In this document: positions 50,770-60,805 of the stretch, piece by piece
How positions within the stretch are numbered: position 1 is the first letter of the stretch
Layout of the letters: each line of letters opens with the position of its first letter
From: Flavobacterium foetidum
GTDB lineage: Bacteria > Bacteroidota > Bacteroidia > Flavobacteriales > Flavobacteriaceae
DNA: 64,000 nt
Assembly (NCBI RefSeq): GCF_004634245.1
Contig: NZ_SJTF01000002.1
Location: forward strand, 124,001 to 188,000
Reading direction: 5' to 3'
Position numbers and translations under genes: made by a program
The notes under the pieces: model-generated
Told to the model about the DNA's origin: nothing
The model's database searches: none
The model's input: the letters and a program-made list of their open reading frames with translations, nothing else

Positions 50770-53223
50770 ATGAAACAATTTAAATTTGCTGTACTGCTTG
50801 CATTCTTATTTACAAGCATTTACAACTATTCACAAGAAGGCCCGGGTCCGAAAAGCAAAGCCAAGGTTACGGGAAAAGTTTTAGAAAAAGTTACGAAACA
50901 ACCTCTCGAGTACGCTACAATTTCGATTACGGCACCAAACGACACTAAAGTTATTGCTGGCGGAATCACCAATCCGAAAGGAGAATTTGAGGTAGCGATT
51001 GCTCCTGGAACCTACGATATTAAAATTGAATTTATTTCGTTTAAATCAACTGAAATAAAACAAAAAAGCATTCAGGGCGATACCAATTTAGGTACAGTAA
51101 ATTTATCTGAAGATGCCGCACAGCTGAACGAAGTTGTAGTTCGCGCCGAGAAATCGACAGTAGACATTAAATTGGACAAAAAAGTTTATAACGTTGGGCA
51201 GGATATGATTGTAAAGGGCGGAAGCGTAAGCGATGTTCTAGACAACGTACCTTCTGTATCTGTAGATACGGAAGGAAATGTAAGTTTAAGAGGTAGTGAC
51301 AACATCAGAATTTTGATTGACGGAAGACCTTCGCAAGCTATTAATATGGCAGAAGCTTTAAGACAACTTCCTGCCGATGCGATTGACAAAGTAGAAGTAA
51401 TCACGAATCCATCTGCGCGTTACGATGCAGAAGGAGGTTCTGGAATTATCAATATCATTCTTAAAAAAGGAAAAAATCAAGGATTCAACGGAACTTTTAT
51501 TGCTTCTACAGGAATTCCTGAAACTTACGGTTTGAGCGGAAACTTGAACTATAAAACAGAAAAACTAAACTACTTTACTACCGCTGGTTACAACTACAGA
51601 ACCAACGAAGGACGCGGTTTAACAAATTCGCAATACTTTAACGAAGACGGATCTACAAGAAGTTATCTTGATGAAGATCGTGATACCAAAAGAATACGAA
51701 ATGGCTTTAATGCAAGAGCTGGCGTAGAATGGACAGTAGCTCCAAATACGTTTTGGACCAATGCAATAAACTATCAAAAAAACAGCGGCGAGGACAGAGA
51801 CCTTATCAACTACAATAATTTTGATGCTGACCGTAATTTTACAGGAGCAACTTATCGTTTAAATGATGGAGATACAGGAAGTGATAACGTTGAGTTTACG
51901 TCTAACTTAATCAAAAATTTCAACGACAAAGGACACAAACTTACCGCAGATTTGTCTATTTCAAGAAATACAGACGACAGCAATAGTGTAATCTCAAACT
52001 CACCAAACACAATCGTAAACTCAACTTTGAACGACCAGGTTCAGAAACAAGTTTTGTTTCAAGCAGACTATGTTCTTCCTTTAGGAAAAGGCGGTCAGTT
52101 TGAAGCTGGTTATAAAGGAAGCTTCGGAGATCTAAATAACGAATATTTTGTAACTGATTCGCAAGGCGCAAAAGACACAAATCTTTCTAACAATTTAGAA
52201 TACAAAGAATACATCAATGCTCTCTACACGCAATACGGTTTTAAAGTAAACAAATTTTCGTATTTATTCGGTCTTCGTTGGGAAGACACCAATATAGAAG
52301 TTAACCTATTGGATTCTAACGACTTTAATACTAAAAAATACAATAATTTATTTCCAAGCGCTTTCATCAGTTATGAAATCTCTGATCAGAGTAATTTTAA
52401 CGTAAGCTATAGCAAACGTTTGTCAAGACCAAGAGGACGTTTTATGAATCCTGCGGTCAATTACGCTAGTAACATTAATATTTTTCAAGGAAATCCTGAC
52501 TTAGATCCATCTTTAACAGACAAATACGACATTGGCTACATCAAAAGATGGACAAAAGTTACTTTTAGCACTTCTGCTTATTTTGAAGACACAAAAGATG
52601 TGTTCAGCTTTGTAAGAACTCCAACAGGCGAAGTAGTGGACGGAAATCCGGTTATTTTAAGTCGTCCGATAAACTTAGGAAAAGAGCAAAAGTTTGGTTT
52701 TGAATTTACCTTCAACTATACTCCATTTAAATGGTGGAAGTTAAACAGTAATTTTAATTTCTTCAATATAAATTCAACAGGAGAAAATAGTTATACCGAT
52801 TTTGTAACAGGCGAAGTTATTACACAAAATCTTGACAATAAGGCCAATTCTTGGTTTACAAGAGTTAGCTCAAAAGTAACATTACCTTACAAAATTGACT
52901 GGCAATTGACTGCCATGTACAATGGCCAACAAAAAACCGCTCAAGGTAAAAACCTAGGACAATTCGGAATGAATACTTCGTTGAGCAAAGATGTTTTAAA
53001 AGACAAAGGAACTATCGCATTCAACATCAGCGACGTTTTCAATTCAAGGATTATGAAATCATACACTTATCTTGAAAACCAAACTTCTTATGGTGAAATG
53101 CAATGGCGTAGACGTCAATTCAATTTATCGTTCACCTACCGTTTCAATAAACCAAAAGGTGAAAGAGATAAAAACGCACCAAGAAATGGCGGTGGCGAAG
53201 AAGGAGGAGATTTTCCTGGATAA
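50770..53223 (+). CDS. Outer-membrane beta-barrel protein, TonB-dependent receptor-like
   Basis: 817 aa. A signal peptide is followed by a carboxypeptidase-regulatory-like beta domain (about 35-120; KVTGKVLEKVTKQPLEYATISI), a plug domain (VSDVLDNVPSVSVDTEGNVSLRG, RILIDGRPS) and a long beta-barrel ending RFNKPKGERDKN. No TonB box is clearly seen. Substrate unknown. It stands alone with its own promoter and terminator. Confidence 0.9.
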   Translation: MKQFKFAVLLAFLFTSIYNYSQEGPGPKSKAKVTGKVLEKVTKQPLEYATISITAPNDTKVIAGGITNPKGEFEVAIAPGTYDIKIEFISFKSTEIKQKSIQGDTNLGTVNLSEDAAQLNEVVVRAEKSTVDIKLDKKVYNVGQDMIVKGGSVSDVLDNVPSVSVDTEGNVSLRGSDNIRILIDGRPSQAINMAEALRQLPADAIDKVEVITNPSARYDAEGGSGIINIILKKGKNQGFNGTFIASTGIPETYGLSGNLNYKTEKLNYFTTAGYNYRTNEGRGLTNSQYFNEDGSTRSYLDEDRDTKRIRNGFNARAGVEWTVAPNTFWTNAINYQKNSGEDRDLINYNNFDADRNFTGATYRLNDGDTGSDNVEFTSNLIKNFNDKGHKLTADLSISRNTDDSNSVISNSPNTIVNSTLNDQVQKQVLFQADYVLPLGKGGQFEAGYKGSFGDLNNEYFVTDSQGAKDTNLSNNLEYKEYINALYTQYGFKVNKFSYLFGLRWEDTNIEVNLLDSNDFNTKKYNNLFPSAFISYEISDQSNFNVSYSKRLSRPRGRFMNPAVNYASNINIFQGNPDLDPSLTDKYDIGYIKRWTKVTFSTSAYFEDTKDVFSFVRTPTGEVVDGNPVILSRPINLGKEQKFGFEFTFNYTPFKWWKLNSNFNFFNINSTGENSYTDFVTGEVITQNLDNKANSWFTRVSSKVTLPYKIDWQLTAMYNGQQKTAQGKNLGQFGMNTSLSKDVLKDKGTIAFNISDVFNSRIMKSYTYLENQTSYGEMQWRRRQFNLSFTYRFNKPKGERDKNAPRNGGGEEGGDFPG

Positions 53224-53239
53224 ACGCTATTAAAATTTC

Positions 53240-53323
53240 AATATAGAAATTCCAAATTCCAATCTTTGGACTCAAAAATAAAATCCAAATTCCGACTTAA
53301 AAATTGGAATTTGGATTTTTTTC
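53240..53323. terminator. TTCCAAATTCCAA-type hairpin after the receptor
   Basis: AAATCCAAATTCCGA and TTGGAATTTGGATTTTTTT form a stem and T-run. It is another copy of the AATTCCAAATTCC repeat that is seen after the RsmB-like gene. Confidence 0.75.
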
Positions 53324-53467
53324 TACCAACGATATATTCCTACGGAATATTAAATATCTAAATCAAAAGAAAACCCGACAGATTTAAAAAAAACTATCCG
53401 GTTTTAATATGTTCAATCAATTTGGAATTTAGAATTTCAGATTTTGGAATTTGTTATGGATTCAAAA

Positions 53468-53500
53468 AAAAGGACTCGTAAAAACGGGTCCTTTCTTTTT
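53468..53500. terminator. Terminator near the 59-residue gene
   Basis: AAAAGGACTCG and CGGGTCCTTTCTTTTTT form a stem with A- and T-runs on both sides. Confidence 0.75.
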
Positions 53501-53509
53501 TGAAATCAA

Positions 53510-53689
53510 TTAAATTTTAACTGATTGTTCTTCTTGTCTTTTTTTGGCTCTTTTCTCTTTGATCATTTCCCAACTAGCTCCTGTTACCCAATAAGATAAG
53601 AAACCAACCAAGAAAAACATTAACCAAAACCCTATAGTTAGTATGGTTAAGAAAAGCAAAAAGCCTAAGTACTGTGAAAATTCAAACAT
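53510..53689 (-). CDS. Small membrane protein, 59 aa
   Basis: The ATG at 53689 gives MFEFSQYLGFLLFLTILT, a hydrophobic helix pair, then a basic tail MIKEKRAKKRQEE. A TTG 19 codons upstream is less likely. No family is recognised, but the composition suits an inner-membrane protein. Confidence 0.65.
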   Translation of the reverse strand: MFEFSQYLGFLLFLTILTIGFWLMFFLVGFLSYWVTGASWEMIKEKRAKKRQEEQSVKI

Positions 53690-53868
53690 GTTTTCCGGAA
53701 TTTTGAATGTTACCGCAAATGTAAGCCTTATATTTTTTCTCAGCAATAAAATCTAAATCAATTTTCGTGAAATAACATTTATCCGTATATTTATACTCAT
53801 TTTAAATAAGCTTTTTTTGAATACAAATCTCTTTTAAATAAAGGCTTTTAAAAGATGTAAATATTTTT

Positions 53869-53975
53869 GAAGAGCTATTTCCTGCTTTCCGCTGTAATGC
53901 CGATAAGCAAAAGCAACGGATAAAAAACCTTGTTTTTCTAGATTGGGAGATTTCGCTTTCATCAGGCTAGGGAAT
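53869..53975. repeat. Degenerate flavobacterial repeat (GAGCTATTTCC type)
   Basis: GAGCTATTTCCTGCTTTCCG at the start and GATTTCGCTTTCATCAGG then CTAGGG at the end resemble a dispersed repeat I recall from other Flavobacterium genomes. It lies in the 276-bp gap upstream of fumC. Recognition is from memory. Confidence 0.4.
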
Positions 53976-54022
53976 CATTTTCAAAAGAACGACAACAATA
54001 AACAACAAACCCTACATATATA

Positions 54023-55408
54023 ATGAAATACAGAATAGAAAAAGACACCATGGGAGAAGTTCAGGTCCCTGCCGATAAATATTGGGGTGCACAGACAGAA
54101 CGTTCTCGAAATAATTTTAAAATTGGAGCAGCTGGCTCTATGCCGTCAGAAATCATTGAAGGATTTGCCTATCTAAAAAAGGCTGCAGCGTATGCAAACT
54201 GTGACCTAGGCGTTCTTTCAACCGAGAAAAGAGATGCTATCGCCGCAGTCTGCGATGAGATATTAGAAGGAAAACTGGACGATCAGTTTCCGCTTGTAAT
54301 CTGGCAGACTGGTTCTGGGACACAAAGCAATATGAATGTCAATGAAGTAATTGCCAATCGCGCTCAGGTTCTTAAAGGTTTTGAAATCGGCGAAGGCGAA
54401 CAATTCATAAAAGCCAATGACGACGTCAACAAATCACAATCGTCTAACGATACTTTCCCGACCGGAATGCATATCGCAGCTTACAAGATGGTGGTAGAAA
54501 CCACAATTCCAGGAGTTGAAAAACTGCACGCAACTTTAGTTTCAAAAGCAAACGAATTTAAAGACGTTGTAAAAATAGGACGTACACACTTAATGGACGC
54601 CACTCCCCTCACCCTTGGTCAGGAAATTTCTGGATATGCCGCACAATTGGCTTTTGGACTAAAAGCGCTAAAAAACACTTTAAGCCATTTATCAGAAATT
54701 GCTCTTGGAGGAACAGCAGTCGGAACCGGATTGAACACTCCAAAAGGATACGATGTAAAAGTTGCTGAATACATCGCCAAATTTACAAATCACCCGTTTG
54801 TAACGGCTGAAAACAAATTTGAGGCACTGGCCGCACACGATGCCATTGTAGAAACGCATGGAGCTTTGAAACAATTAGCGGTTTCATTAAATAAAATTGC
54901 AAACGATGTAAGAATGCTAGCTTCCGGGCCTCGTTCCGGAATTGGCGAAATTCATATCCCAGAAAACGAGCCCGGCTCTTCTATTATGCCCGGAAAAGTA
55001 AATCCGACACAATGCGAAGCGCTTACCATGGTTTGTGCTCAAGTTATCGGAAATGATATGGCGATTGCTGTTGGAGGCATGCAGGGACATTATGAACTGA
55101 ATGTTTTTAAACCTATAATGGTTGCCAACTTTTTACAATCGGCACGATTACTTGGTGATGCCTGTGTTTCTTTTGACGAACACTGCGCACAAGGAATCGA
55201 ACCAAACCACAAAAGAATCAAAGAATTAGTAGACAATTCCTTAATGTTGGTAACAGCTTTAAATACAAAAATTGGATATTATAAAGCGGCAGAAATTGCG
55301 CAAACAGCTCATAAAAACGGAACAACTTTGAAAGATGAAGCCGTACGCCTAGGTTATGTAACACCCGAAGATTTTGATGCTTGGGTGAAAGCCGAGGATA
55401 TGGTTTGA
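54023..55408 (+). CDS. fumC: Class II fumarate hydratase
   Basis: 461 aa. Family signature [17 protein letters not shown], along with [15 protein letters not shown] and [12 protein letters not shown], marks a FumC/aspartase-type lyase. It hydrates fumarate to malate in the TCA cycle. The aspartase alternative is less likely because of overall FumC-like length and motifs. Confidence 0.94.
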   Translation: MKYRIEKDTMGEVQVPADKYWGAQTERSRNNFKIGAAGSMPSEIIEGFAYLKKAAAYANCDLGVLSTEKRDAIAAVCDEILEGKLDDQFPLVIWQTGSGTQSNMNVNEVIANRAQVLKGFEIGEGEQFIKANDDVNKSQSSNDTFPTGMHIAAYKMVVETTIPGVEKLHATLVSKANEFKDVVKIGRTHLMDATPLTLGQEISGYAAQLAFGLKALKNTLSHLSEIALGGTAVGTGLNTPKGYDVKVAEYIAKFTNHPFVTAENKFEALAAHDAIVETHGALKQLAVSLNKIANDVRMLASGPRSGIGEIHIPENEPGSSIMPGKVNPTQCEALTMVCAQVIGNDMAIAVGGMQGHYELNVFKPIMVANFLQSARLLGDACVSFDEHCAQGIEPNHKRIKELVDNSLMLVTALNTKIGYYKAAEIAQTAHKNGTTLKDEAVRLGYVTPEDFDAWVKAEDMV

Positions 55409-55419
55409 TTTGAAGTAAT

Positions 55420-55577
55420 CAGTTATGGGTTAAGAGTTAGAAGTTTATAGATTGACGCTTAATCTTTAACAGTAAAAGCGGTAAAACATAAAATGCTTTA
55501 CCGCTTTTTATTTTCAAGAACAAAACTCTCAACTTCTAACTCATAACCCTTAACTCTTAACCCATAACCCATAACTT
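55420..55577. repeat. Inverted TAACCC/TAACTC heptamer repeats around a terminator
   Basis: GTTATGGGTTAAGAGTTAG at the left and a run of ACTCATAACCC, TTAACTC and ACCCATAACC at the right form a loose inverted pair around a terminator hairpin. Related to the repeat at 2126-2149. Confidence 0.5.
55474..55509. terminator. Terminator between converging fumC and dehydrogenase genes
   Basis: AAAAGCGGTAAA and TTTACCGCTTTTT form a 12-bp stem with runs on both sides. Confidence 0.88.
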
Positions 55578-56781
55578 ACTTTCCCCCATCAACATAATCC
55601 TGCAGATAGCTGAATCTTTCTGTAAGTTTTCCGTTTTCTGTTATTTTGGCTCGTTTTAGAATTCCGTCTTTATCCCCATTGAAGAAGGCCGGAATTACAA
55701 ATTCCATAAACTGTTCTCCGAAACCTATACTGGAATCTTTCGGTATTTCGCATGGCAGATTATCCACCGCCATTACTGCGACTGCCGCAGGATGAAAAAA
55801 ATCTACTTCCCTGTCTTCGAAAGGAAAATAACCGTAAAGCGGTTCTTCTATGGTAGAAGAACGTACCGTACAAGCAATTGGTCCGTTAACGTCACACGAA
55901 ATATCGGCTACCACTTTGAGTTTGCAGTCGCTTGCGTTGAGCATCTCTTTTGTCAAAATCATGGGAGCATTATTGGCGTGAAAATGTCCAGCGAAATAAA
56001 TATCTGAAACCTTTGTGAATCGTTCAAAATCTGAAACATACTCCTCTGGATGCGCCACAAAGTCTTTGAAATCCAAAACCAGACCGTCTTTTCGTTTATT
56101 GTATTCCAAAACATCAAGTTGCACATACACTGCCTGCGCATAAGTTTTGCTTAAGTAATTTTCTATCGTAATTTCTTTAACCTTTATCGCATCCAAAATT
56201 TCTTTTGCACCGCTTCCTACCTTCCCGGTTCCCGTTACTACAAATTTCAGAGCCGGCATCGTAATACGTTTTAGATGCTTTATCAAATCTTCTTTCCCCG
56301 AAAGCGTTTCGGCTTTTGGAAGCTTAAACAATTCGAATTTAATTCCGAAAGCTCTAATTCCGTTATAAACACCCACCATTCCGGCATATTTTCCAAAACC
56401 AATCAAACGACGGTCGTGTTCATCGACAATCGTTTCATGATCGTAAAGATCAATTTTTTTCTCCAAAATGGCCTGAAGCAACTTTCTGTTATGAGGCTGT
56501 TTTTTGATGGTATGTGAGAAAAAGAAATACGACTTATTCGGAATCAGATTTTCTACCGGAACTTCTTTTACGCCAAAAAGAACATCACAGTCAGAAACAT
56601 CATCGGTCACTGTCAGCCCCATGTTTTTATAGTCAGTATCAGAAAAAATTCTGATGTCGGAACTTTCCACTGCAACCGAAACCTCGGGATAAAGCTGTTT
56701 AAGTTTTGCGAGTTCGTCTGGCGAAAACACTACTCTTCTGTCGGGCGGATTTTTTCTTTCTTTTAGTATTCCAAATTTCAT
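55576..56781 (-). CDS. Saccharopine/lysine dehydrogenase-like NAD(P)-dependent oxidoreductase
   Basis: 401 aa. The N-terminal AlaDh/PNT-type domain begins MKFGILKERKNPPDRRVVFSP. The nucleotide-binding segment is KFVVTGTGKVGSGAKEIL. The late segment VVADISCDVNGPIACTV is also typical of the family. It may make or degrade lysine via saccharopine, or act on another amino acid. The substrate is not readable. Confidence 0.8.
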   Translation of the reverse strand: MKFGILKERKNPPDRRVVFSPDELAKLKQLYPEVSVAVESSDIRIFSDTDYKNMGLTVTDDVSDCDVLFGVKEVPVENLIPNKSYFFFSHTIKKQPHNRKLLQAILEKKIDLYDHETIVDEHDRRLIGFGKYAGMVGVYNGIRAFGIKFELFKLPKAETLSGKEDLIKHLKRITMPALKFVVTGTGKVGSGAKEILDAIKVKEITIENYLSKTYAQAVYVQLDVLEYNKRKDGLVLDFKDFVAHPEEYVSDFERFTKVSDIYFAGHFHANNAPMILTKEMLNASDCKLKVVADISCDVNGPIACTVRSSTIEEPLYGYFPFEDREVDFFHPAAVAVMAVDNLPCEIPKDSSIGFGEQFMEFVIPAFFNGDKDGILKRAKITENGKLTERFSYLQDYVDGGK

Positions 56782-57022
56782 TTAAACCAGAATTAAAATA
56801 TTATTTATATAACTTTTTAAGCAATATTTGTTTCAAATATAACAAATTTAGTTAAAATTTTCTTTCACAAAAACAATTTAGAATGTTTAAAAACCGTTAA
56901 ATACTGATAAACAAACAACTAAAAAAACACGTTGTTAAAAACATGTTAAAACAACCGTTCTAGAACGCTTTAAAATGCGAAAACAACAAAATTGAATTCG
57001 ATATATTTGTTTTTAAAGAACG

Positions 57023-58225
57023 ATGCAAATGATTTTCCTTAAAAAAACAAATATACCACAAATACTTTTCTCTATCCTAGTTTTAAGTTCTTGTGGAAAT
57101 GATAAAAAAACACAAACTGCTGAAACACCAGCAATCGAAGATACCTTACCGAAAATGAAACCTTTAGGCGCTGAAAAAAAGATTTCTCAGGCCTTTAAGA
57201 ACTCTGTAACAGGCAGAATCAATCATTTTTACAATAAAAATTGGCCTAATAACACCATGAATGGCGGCTTTTTGGTAGCCAAAAACGGTCAGATTATTTT
57301 TGAAAGATATAACGGATTCGCCGACAAAAATGAGGGAACGAAAATAAATGCCGATACTCCGCTTCATATCGCTTCTGTAAGCAAGGTACTTACAGCTACT
57401 GCGATTTTGAAATTGGTAAATGCCGGAAAAATAGAACTTGACCAGAAGGTAAATACTATCCTTAAAACTTTTCCATATCCAGATTGTACCATCAGAATGT
57501 TGTTGGATCACCGCAGTGGCATGCGTAATTATGCCTACTTTACAGACCGCGACAAATCGATTTGGGACCGACACAATCAGCTGACGAATAAGGATATTCT
57601 CGAAATCATGGCAACCAAAGATATCGGTTTGGAATCTAGAACCGGAACTCGTTTTGCTTACTGCAATACCAACTACGCCATGTTGGCGCTGATCATTGAG
57701 AAAATTACCGGCTTAAGCTATAAAGAAGCAATGACCGAAATGATTTTTAAGCCATTGGGAATGAAAAACACTTTTGTTTTTGATTATGAAAAAGACCGCA
57801 AAACAATAGTGCCTTCTTATAAAGGATCTGGTGTAGAAATTGGCTTAGATTATATGGATGCCGTTTATGGCGACAAGAATATATTTTCGACGCCTCGTGA
57901 TTTGCTGAAATTTGACCGAGCAAGAAATTCTCCTGATTTTCTGAAACCTGAATTATTAAAACAGGTCTACGTAGGCTATAGCAATGAACGAAAAGGCACC
58001 AAAAATTACGGCCTCGGAATCAGAATGATAAACTGGGAGACGGGACAGAATTTTTACTTTCATAATGGCTGGTGGCACGGTTATACGTCTTCTTACATCA
58101 CTTTGATGAAAGAACAGGTAACGATAATTGCATTGTCTAACAAAATGACTAGAAACACTTATGCCGTTCGCAAATTGGCTCCTATTTTTGGCGATTATCC
58201 TTTTAACTTCAAAGATGAAGAATAA
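57023..58225 (+). CDS. Beta-lactamase/serine hydrolase family lipoprotein
   Basis: 400 aa. A lipobox (VLSSC, about residue 24) is followed by an acidic linker. The SxxK motif is S118-V-S-K121 in HIASVSKVLT, and the YxN motif is in YCNTNYAML (about 213). A late HNGWWHGYTSS segment replaces the KTG box. It is probably a penicillin-binding-protein-like or class C type esterase/peptidase rather than a resistance enzyme. Confidence 0.88.
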   Translation: MQMIFLKKTNIPQILFSILVLSSCGNDKKTQTAETPAIEDTLPKMKPLGAEKKISQAFKNSVTGRINHFYNKNWPNNTMNGGFLVAKNGQIIFERYNGFADKNEGTKINADTPLHIASVSKVLTATAILKLVNAGKIELDQKVNTILKTFPYPDCTIRMLLDHRSGMRNYAYFTDRDKSIWDRHNQLTNKDILEIMATKDIGLESRTGTRFAYCNTNYAMLALIIEKITGLSYKEAMTEMIFKPLGMKNTFVFDYEKDRKTIVPSYKGSGVEIGLDYMDAVYGDKNIFSTPRDLLKFDRARNSPDFLKPELLKQVYVGYSNERKGTKNYGLGIRMINWETGQNFYFHNGWWHGYTSSYITLMKEQVTIIALSNKMTRNTYAVRKLAPIFGDYPFNFKDEE

Positions 58226-58291
58226 CCAAAATTTTCTGAAAATTTTAATATAAACTAATTGCAAAAAGTCTAAATTTGCAAACTCATTTTT

Positions 58292-58687
58292 GGGGTCGAC
58301 TGGTTTTGACAGCAAGTCGAGTTGAAAAGTAAGCACGTCGAGCATTGAGACCTTGCTCGTAAATATAAGATCTCACACTTTTAAACGGCGAAAATAATTA
58401 CGCTTTAGCTGCATAATCTGAATTATAGTACGATTAGCCACGTCTCTACAAGGTAGGGAAGCTGGATTCTCCTAGAAAGCCTTGGTTTGTGGCGTTCTGT
58501 CAAGGGGAACCGTAAAAATAAACCTAGATTTTCAAGAGCTTCGGGTGGATTTCGAAAATTAAGAAGATAAGTGTTGGGTGGTTGTTTCTGACCTAGCTCA
58601 ACATCGAAAACCCAATCAGGAAATAAGCGTGTAGAAAGCTCTTTAGCTGCTTGTTTGGACCCGGGTTCGATTCCCGGCGACTCCACA
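58292..58687 (+). ncRNA. ssrA: tmRNA (ssrA)
   Basis: The 5' end GGGGTCG pairs with CGACTCC near the 3' end, and GGACCCGGGTTCGATTCCCG forms the T-arm region. The resume codon GGC at 58387 starts the tag GENNYALAA followed by TAA (to 58416). tmRNA rescues stalled ribosomes with SmpB. CCA is not encoded. A -7 box TAAATTTG is at 58271-58278. Confidence 0.96.
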
Positions 58688-58693
58688 AAAAAA

Positions 58694-58728
58694 AGCCTGT
58701 AAACTTTTTGTTTATGGGCTTTTTCGTT
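58694..58728 (+). terminator. Terminator after tmRNA
   Basis: GCCTGTAAAC and GTTTATGGGC form a stem (two G-U pairs), followed by TTTTT. Confidence 0.85.
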
Positions 58729-58865
58729 TTTTGGTTGACAATTTCGTTGATATTTTTATTGTTGATAAATTTAATATTAAACTAAATCAAATCAGGTAGT
58801 TTCACTCTAACAAAAAGAGTGGTAAAGTTATATTTTTAGTAATTAAACTAATAACTAACTATCAT

Positions 58866-60533
58866 ATGAAACTACAAAAGCTTATCATTAAAAATTTTCG
58901 AGGTCTTAAAGGAGAAAACAATACAATTGATTTTTCATCCTCAAACATTATTTTTCTTATCGGACTAAATAATGTTGGTAAATCTTCTTTTCTGCGCGCA
59001 TATGAATTTTTTATTAATTCCGCTCAAAAAGCAAACACATCTGATTTTTACAACTATGACGTTAATACACCTATTGAAATAGAAGGCGTCTTTTTAAAAG
59101 ATGAAAATGACGATGATGATGACGAATTAGCTGCAGTAACTAAAGGAAAAGGCAGTGACCCTGATTGGATTAAAAAATGGGTAGATGAAAATAACTTTAT
59201 TCGAATAAAAAAAATCTGGACAAAACATGAAACTGCAGATAAATATACATTTTCTCCTGAAACTGATGAATGGATACTTAACGGTTTTGGCGGAATGCCT
59301 TCATTATTCCAGAAACACTCTCCTACACCAATTCTAATCAGCGCCATGGAGACCGAAAGTAGTCTTGAAGAAAAAGTCAATAAATTAATACAAGATGAAA
59401 TTCTTAAAAAATTAAAAGACGACTACGGTGAAGACCTAAATCAGTTGATAGACGGCGTTAAGAAACTACAGCAAAAAATAGCTGACTCAGATATTGTTAC
59501 AAAATATAATGAGGAAATAAATGAATATTTTAAAAAAGTGTTCTCAGACCTTACACTAAAACTTTCACCTAAAGATGATGATAATATAAAACTGGAAGAT
59601 TCATTTAAAAAAAATCACAGTGTAACAATTAGCAAAGAAGGAATCGATAGAAACGAGGTTTTTACGCAATATGGACATGGTGTGATTCGTCAAGCATTAT
59701 ATAATTTTTTAACTTTCCTAAAAAGATCTCGCGAAGGAAAAAGGAAAGAATATATAATATTATATGAAGAGCCTGAACTATTCTTACATCCAGAAATTAC
59801 ATTTAAACTTAGAACAAGTTTATATGATCTAGCCGAAAATTCTCCATTTCAAGTCATATGTGCAACCCACTCCCCTCTTATGATCGACATTTCCAAACCA
59901 CATTCATCATTGGTGAGAGTAGTTAAGAAACATGATGAAACCACATTTACATACCAAGTAGGAGATGAAGTTTTTAGAAGCGATGACGAACGAAAACAAC
60001 GTATCCAAATGATTAATAGATTTAATCCTCATGTATGCGAATCATTTTATGCGAAAATGGTGATTATAGTTGAAGGTGATACTGAAGCTATTGTATTTAG
60101 AGATTTGATAAAACGTTTTTATAATGACTATGAAATTTATGTATTAAATTCAGGTTCCAAAAATAACATCCCATTCTTCCAAGAAATTTTTACTGCATTT
60201 CACATAGAACATTGTGTTATACATGATTCGGACACAAGATTTAATAAGGATAGTTCAGCGAATAGTGCTTGGTCATTAAATAGTTCAATTTGGGACAAGA
60301 TTGTTAACGCAAATCAAATTATGAAAGGAATGGCTAGAAGATACGTTCATGTTCAAAACTTTGAAAATGCACATAACATTAATTCAAATGGTAAAGACAA
60401 ACCCCTCAAAGCATTCGACTTTGTACAGGGTTTGGAATTTGATTCAGACGCACCATGCCTAATGCTCTTGAAAGACCTTTTAGGAGATAAAATTATCCTC
60501 CACGATAATATGTATGTTGAGCAATTAAATTAG
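58866..60533 (+). CDS. Stand-alone OLD-family ATPase/TOPRIM endonuclease
   Basis: 555 aa. Walker A GLNNVGKSS (33-41), Walker B IILYEEPELFLHP (about 297-309), switch ATHSP, then TOPRIM with IVEGDTE (402-407) and VIHDSDT (451-457). No GajB-type helicase or other partner is adjacent, so it looks like a class 1 OLD nuclease. Such enzymes restrict phages or plasmids. It is placed just after ssrA, a common integration hotspot, and is bounded by terminators on both sides. Confidence 0.88.
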   Translation: MKLQKLIIKNFRGLKGENNTIDFSSSNIIFLIGLNNVGKSSFLRAYEFFINSAQKANTSDFYNYDVNTPIEIEGVFLKDENDDDDDELAAVTKGKGSDPDWIKKWVDENNFIRIKKIWTKHETADKYTFSPETDEWILNGFGGMPSLFQKHSPTPILISAMETESSLEEKVNKLIQDEILKKLKDDYGEDLNQLIDGVKKLQQKIADSDIVTKYNEEINEYFKKVFSDLTLKLSPKDDDNIKLEDSFKKNHSVTISKEGIDRNEVFTQYGHGVIRQALYNFLTFLKRSREGKRKEYIILYEEPELFLHPEITFKLRTSLYDLAENSPFQVICATHSPLMIDISKPHSSLVRVVKKHDETTFTYQVGDEVFRSDDERKQRIQMINRFNPHVCESFYAKMVIIVEGDTEAIVFRDLIKRFYNDYEIYVLNSGSKNNIPFFQEIFTAFHIEHCVIHDSDTRFNKDSSANSAWSLNSSIWDKIVNANQIMKGMARRYVHVQNFENAHNINSNGKDKPLKAFDFVQGLEFDSDAPCLMLLKDLLGDKIILHDNMYVEQLN

Positions 60534-60546
60534 ATCTCTAAACCAA

Positions 60547-60586
60547 AAAATCCTGTGAAATCAACATTTACAGGATTTTTACTTTT
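60547..60586 (+). terminator. Terminator after the OLD-family gene
   Basis: ATCCTGT and ACAGGAT, extended by AAA/TTT, are followed by TTTTACTTTTT. Confidence 0.85.
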
Positions 60587-60805
60587 TGATCAACTATAAC
60601 TACATAGTTGATATTTTAATTGTTAACAAAATGACTTTCATTAATCAATAACTTTTATAAAAACATACAATCTAACTATTATATTGGCATATCGTATAAA
60701 TAATTCATTAATCAAATATTAATCCCCAAAAAATCTCTTTTTTCATAAATTAGCACTAACCAATTTACCTTTCATCAGATTAACATCATCAATCAAAAAA
60801 TCAAA

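Noticed and set aside
58866..60533. PARIS system
   Set aside because: ATPase and TOPRIM are fused in one protein with OLD-type order, and no separate partner gene is present.
58687..60805. Integrative element with duplicated ssrA end
   Set aside because: No second copy of the tmRNA 3' end and no integrase found before 60.8 kb.
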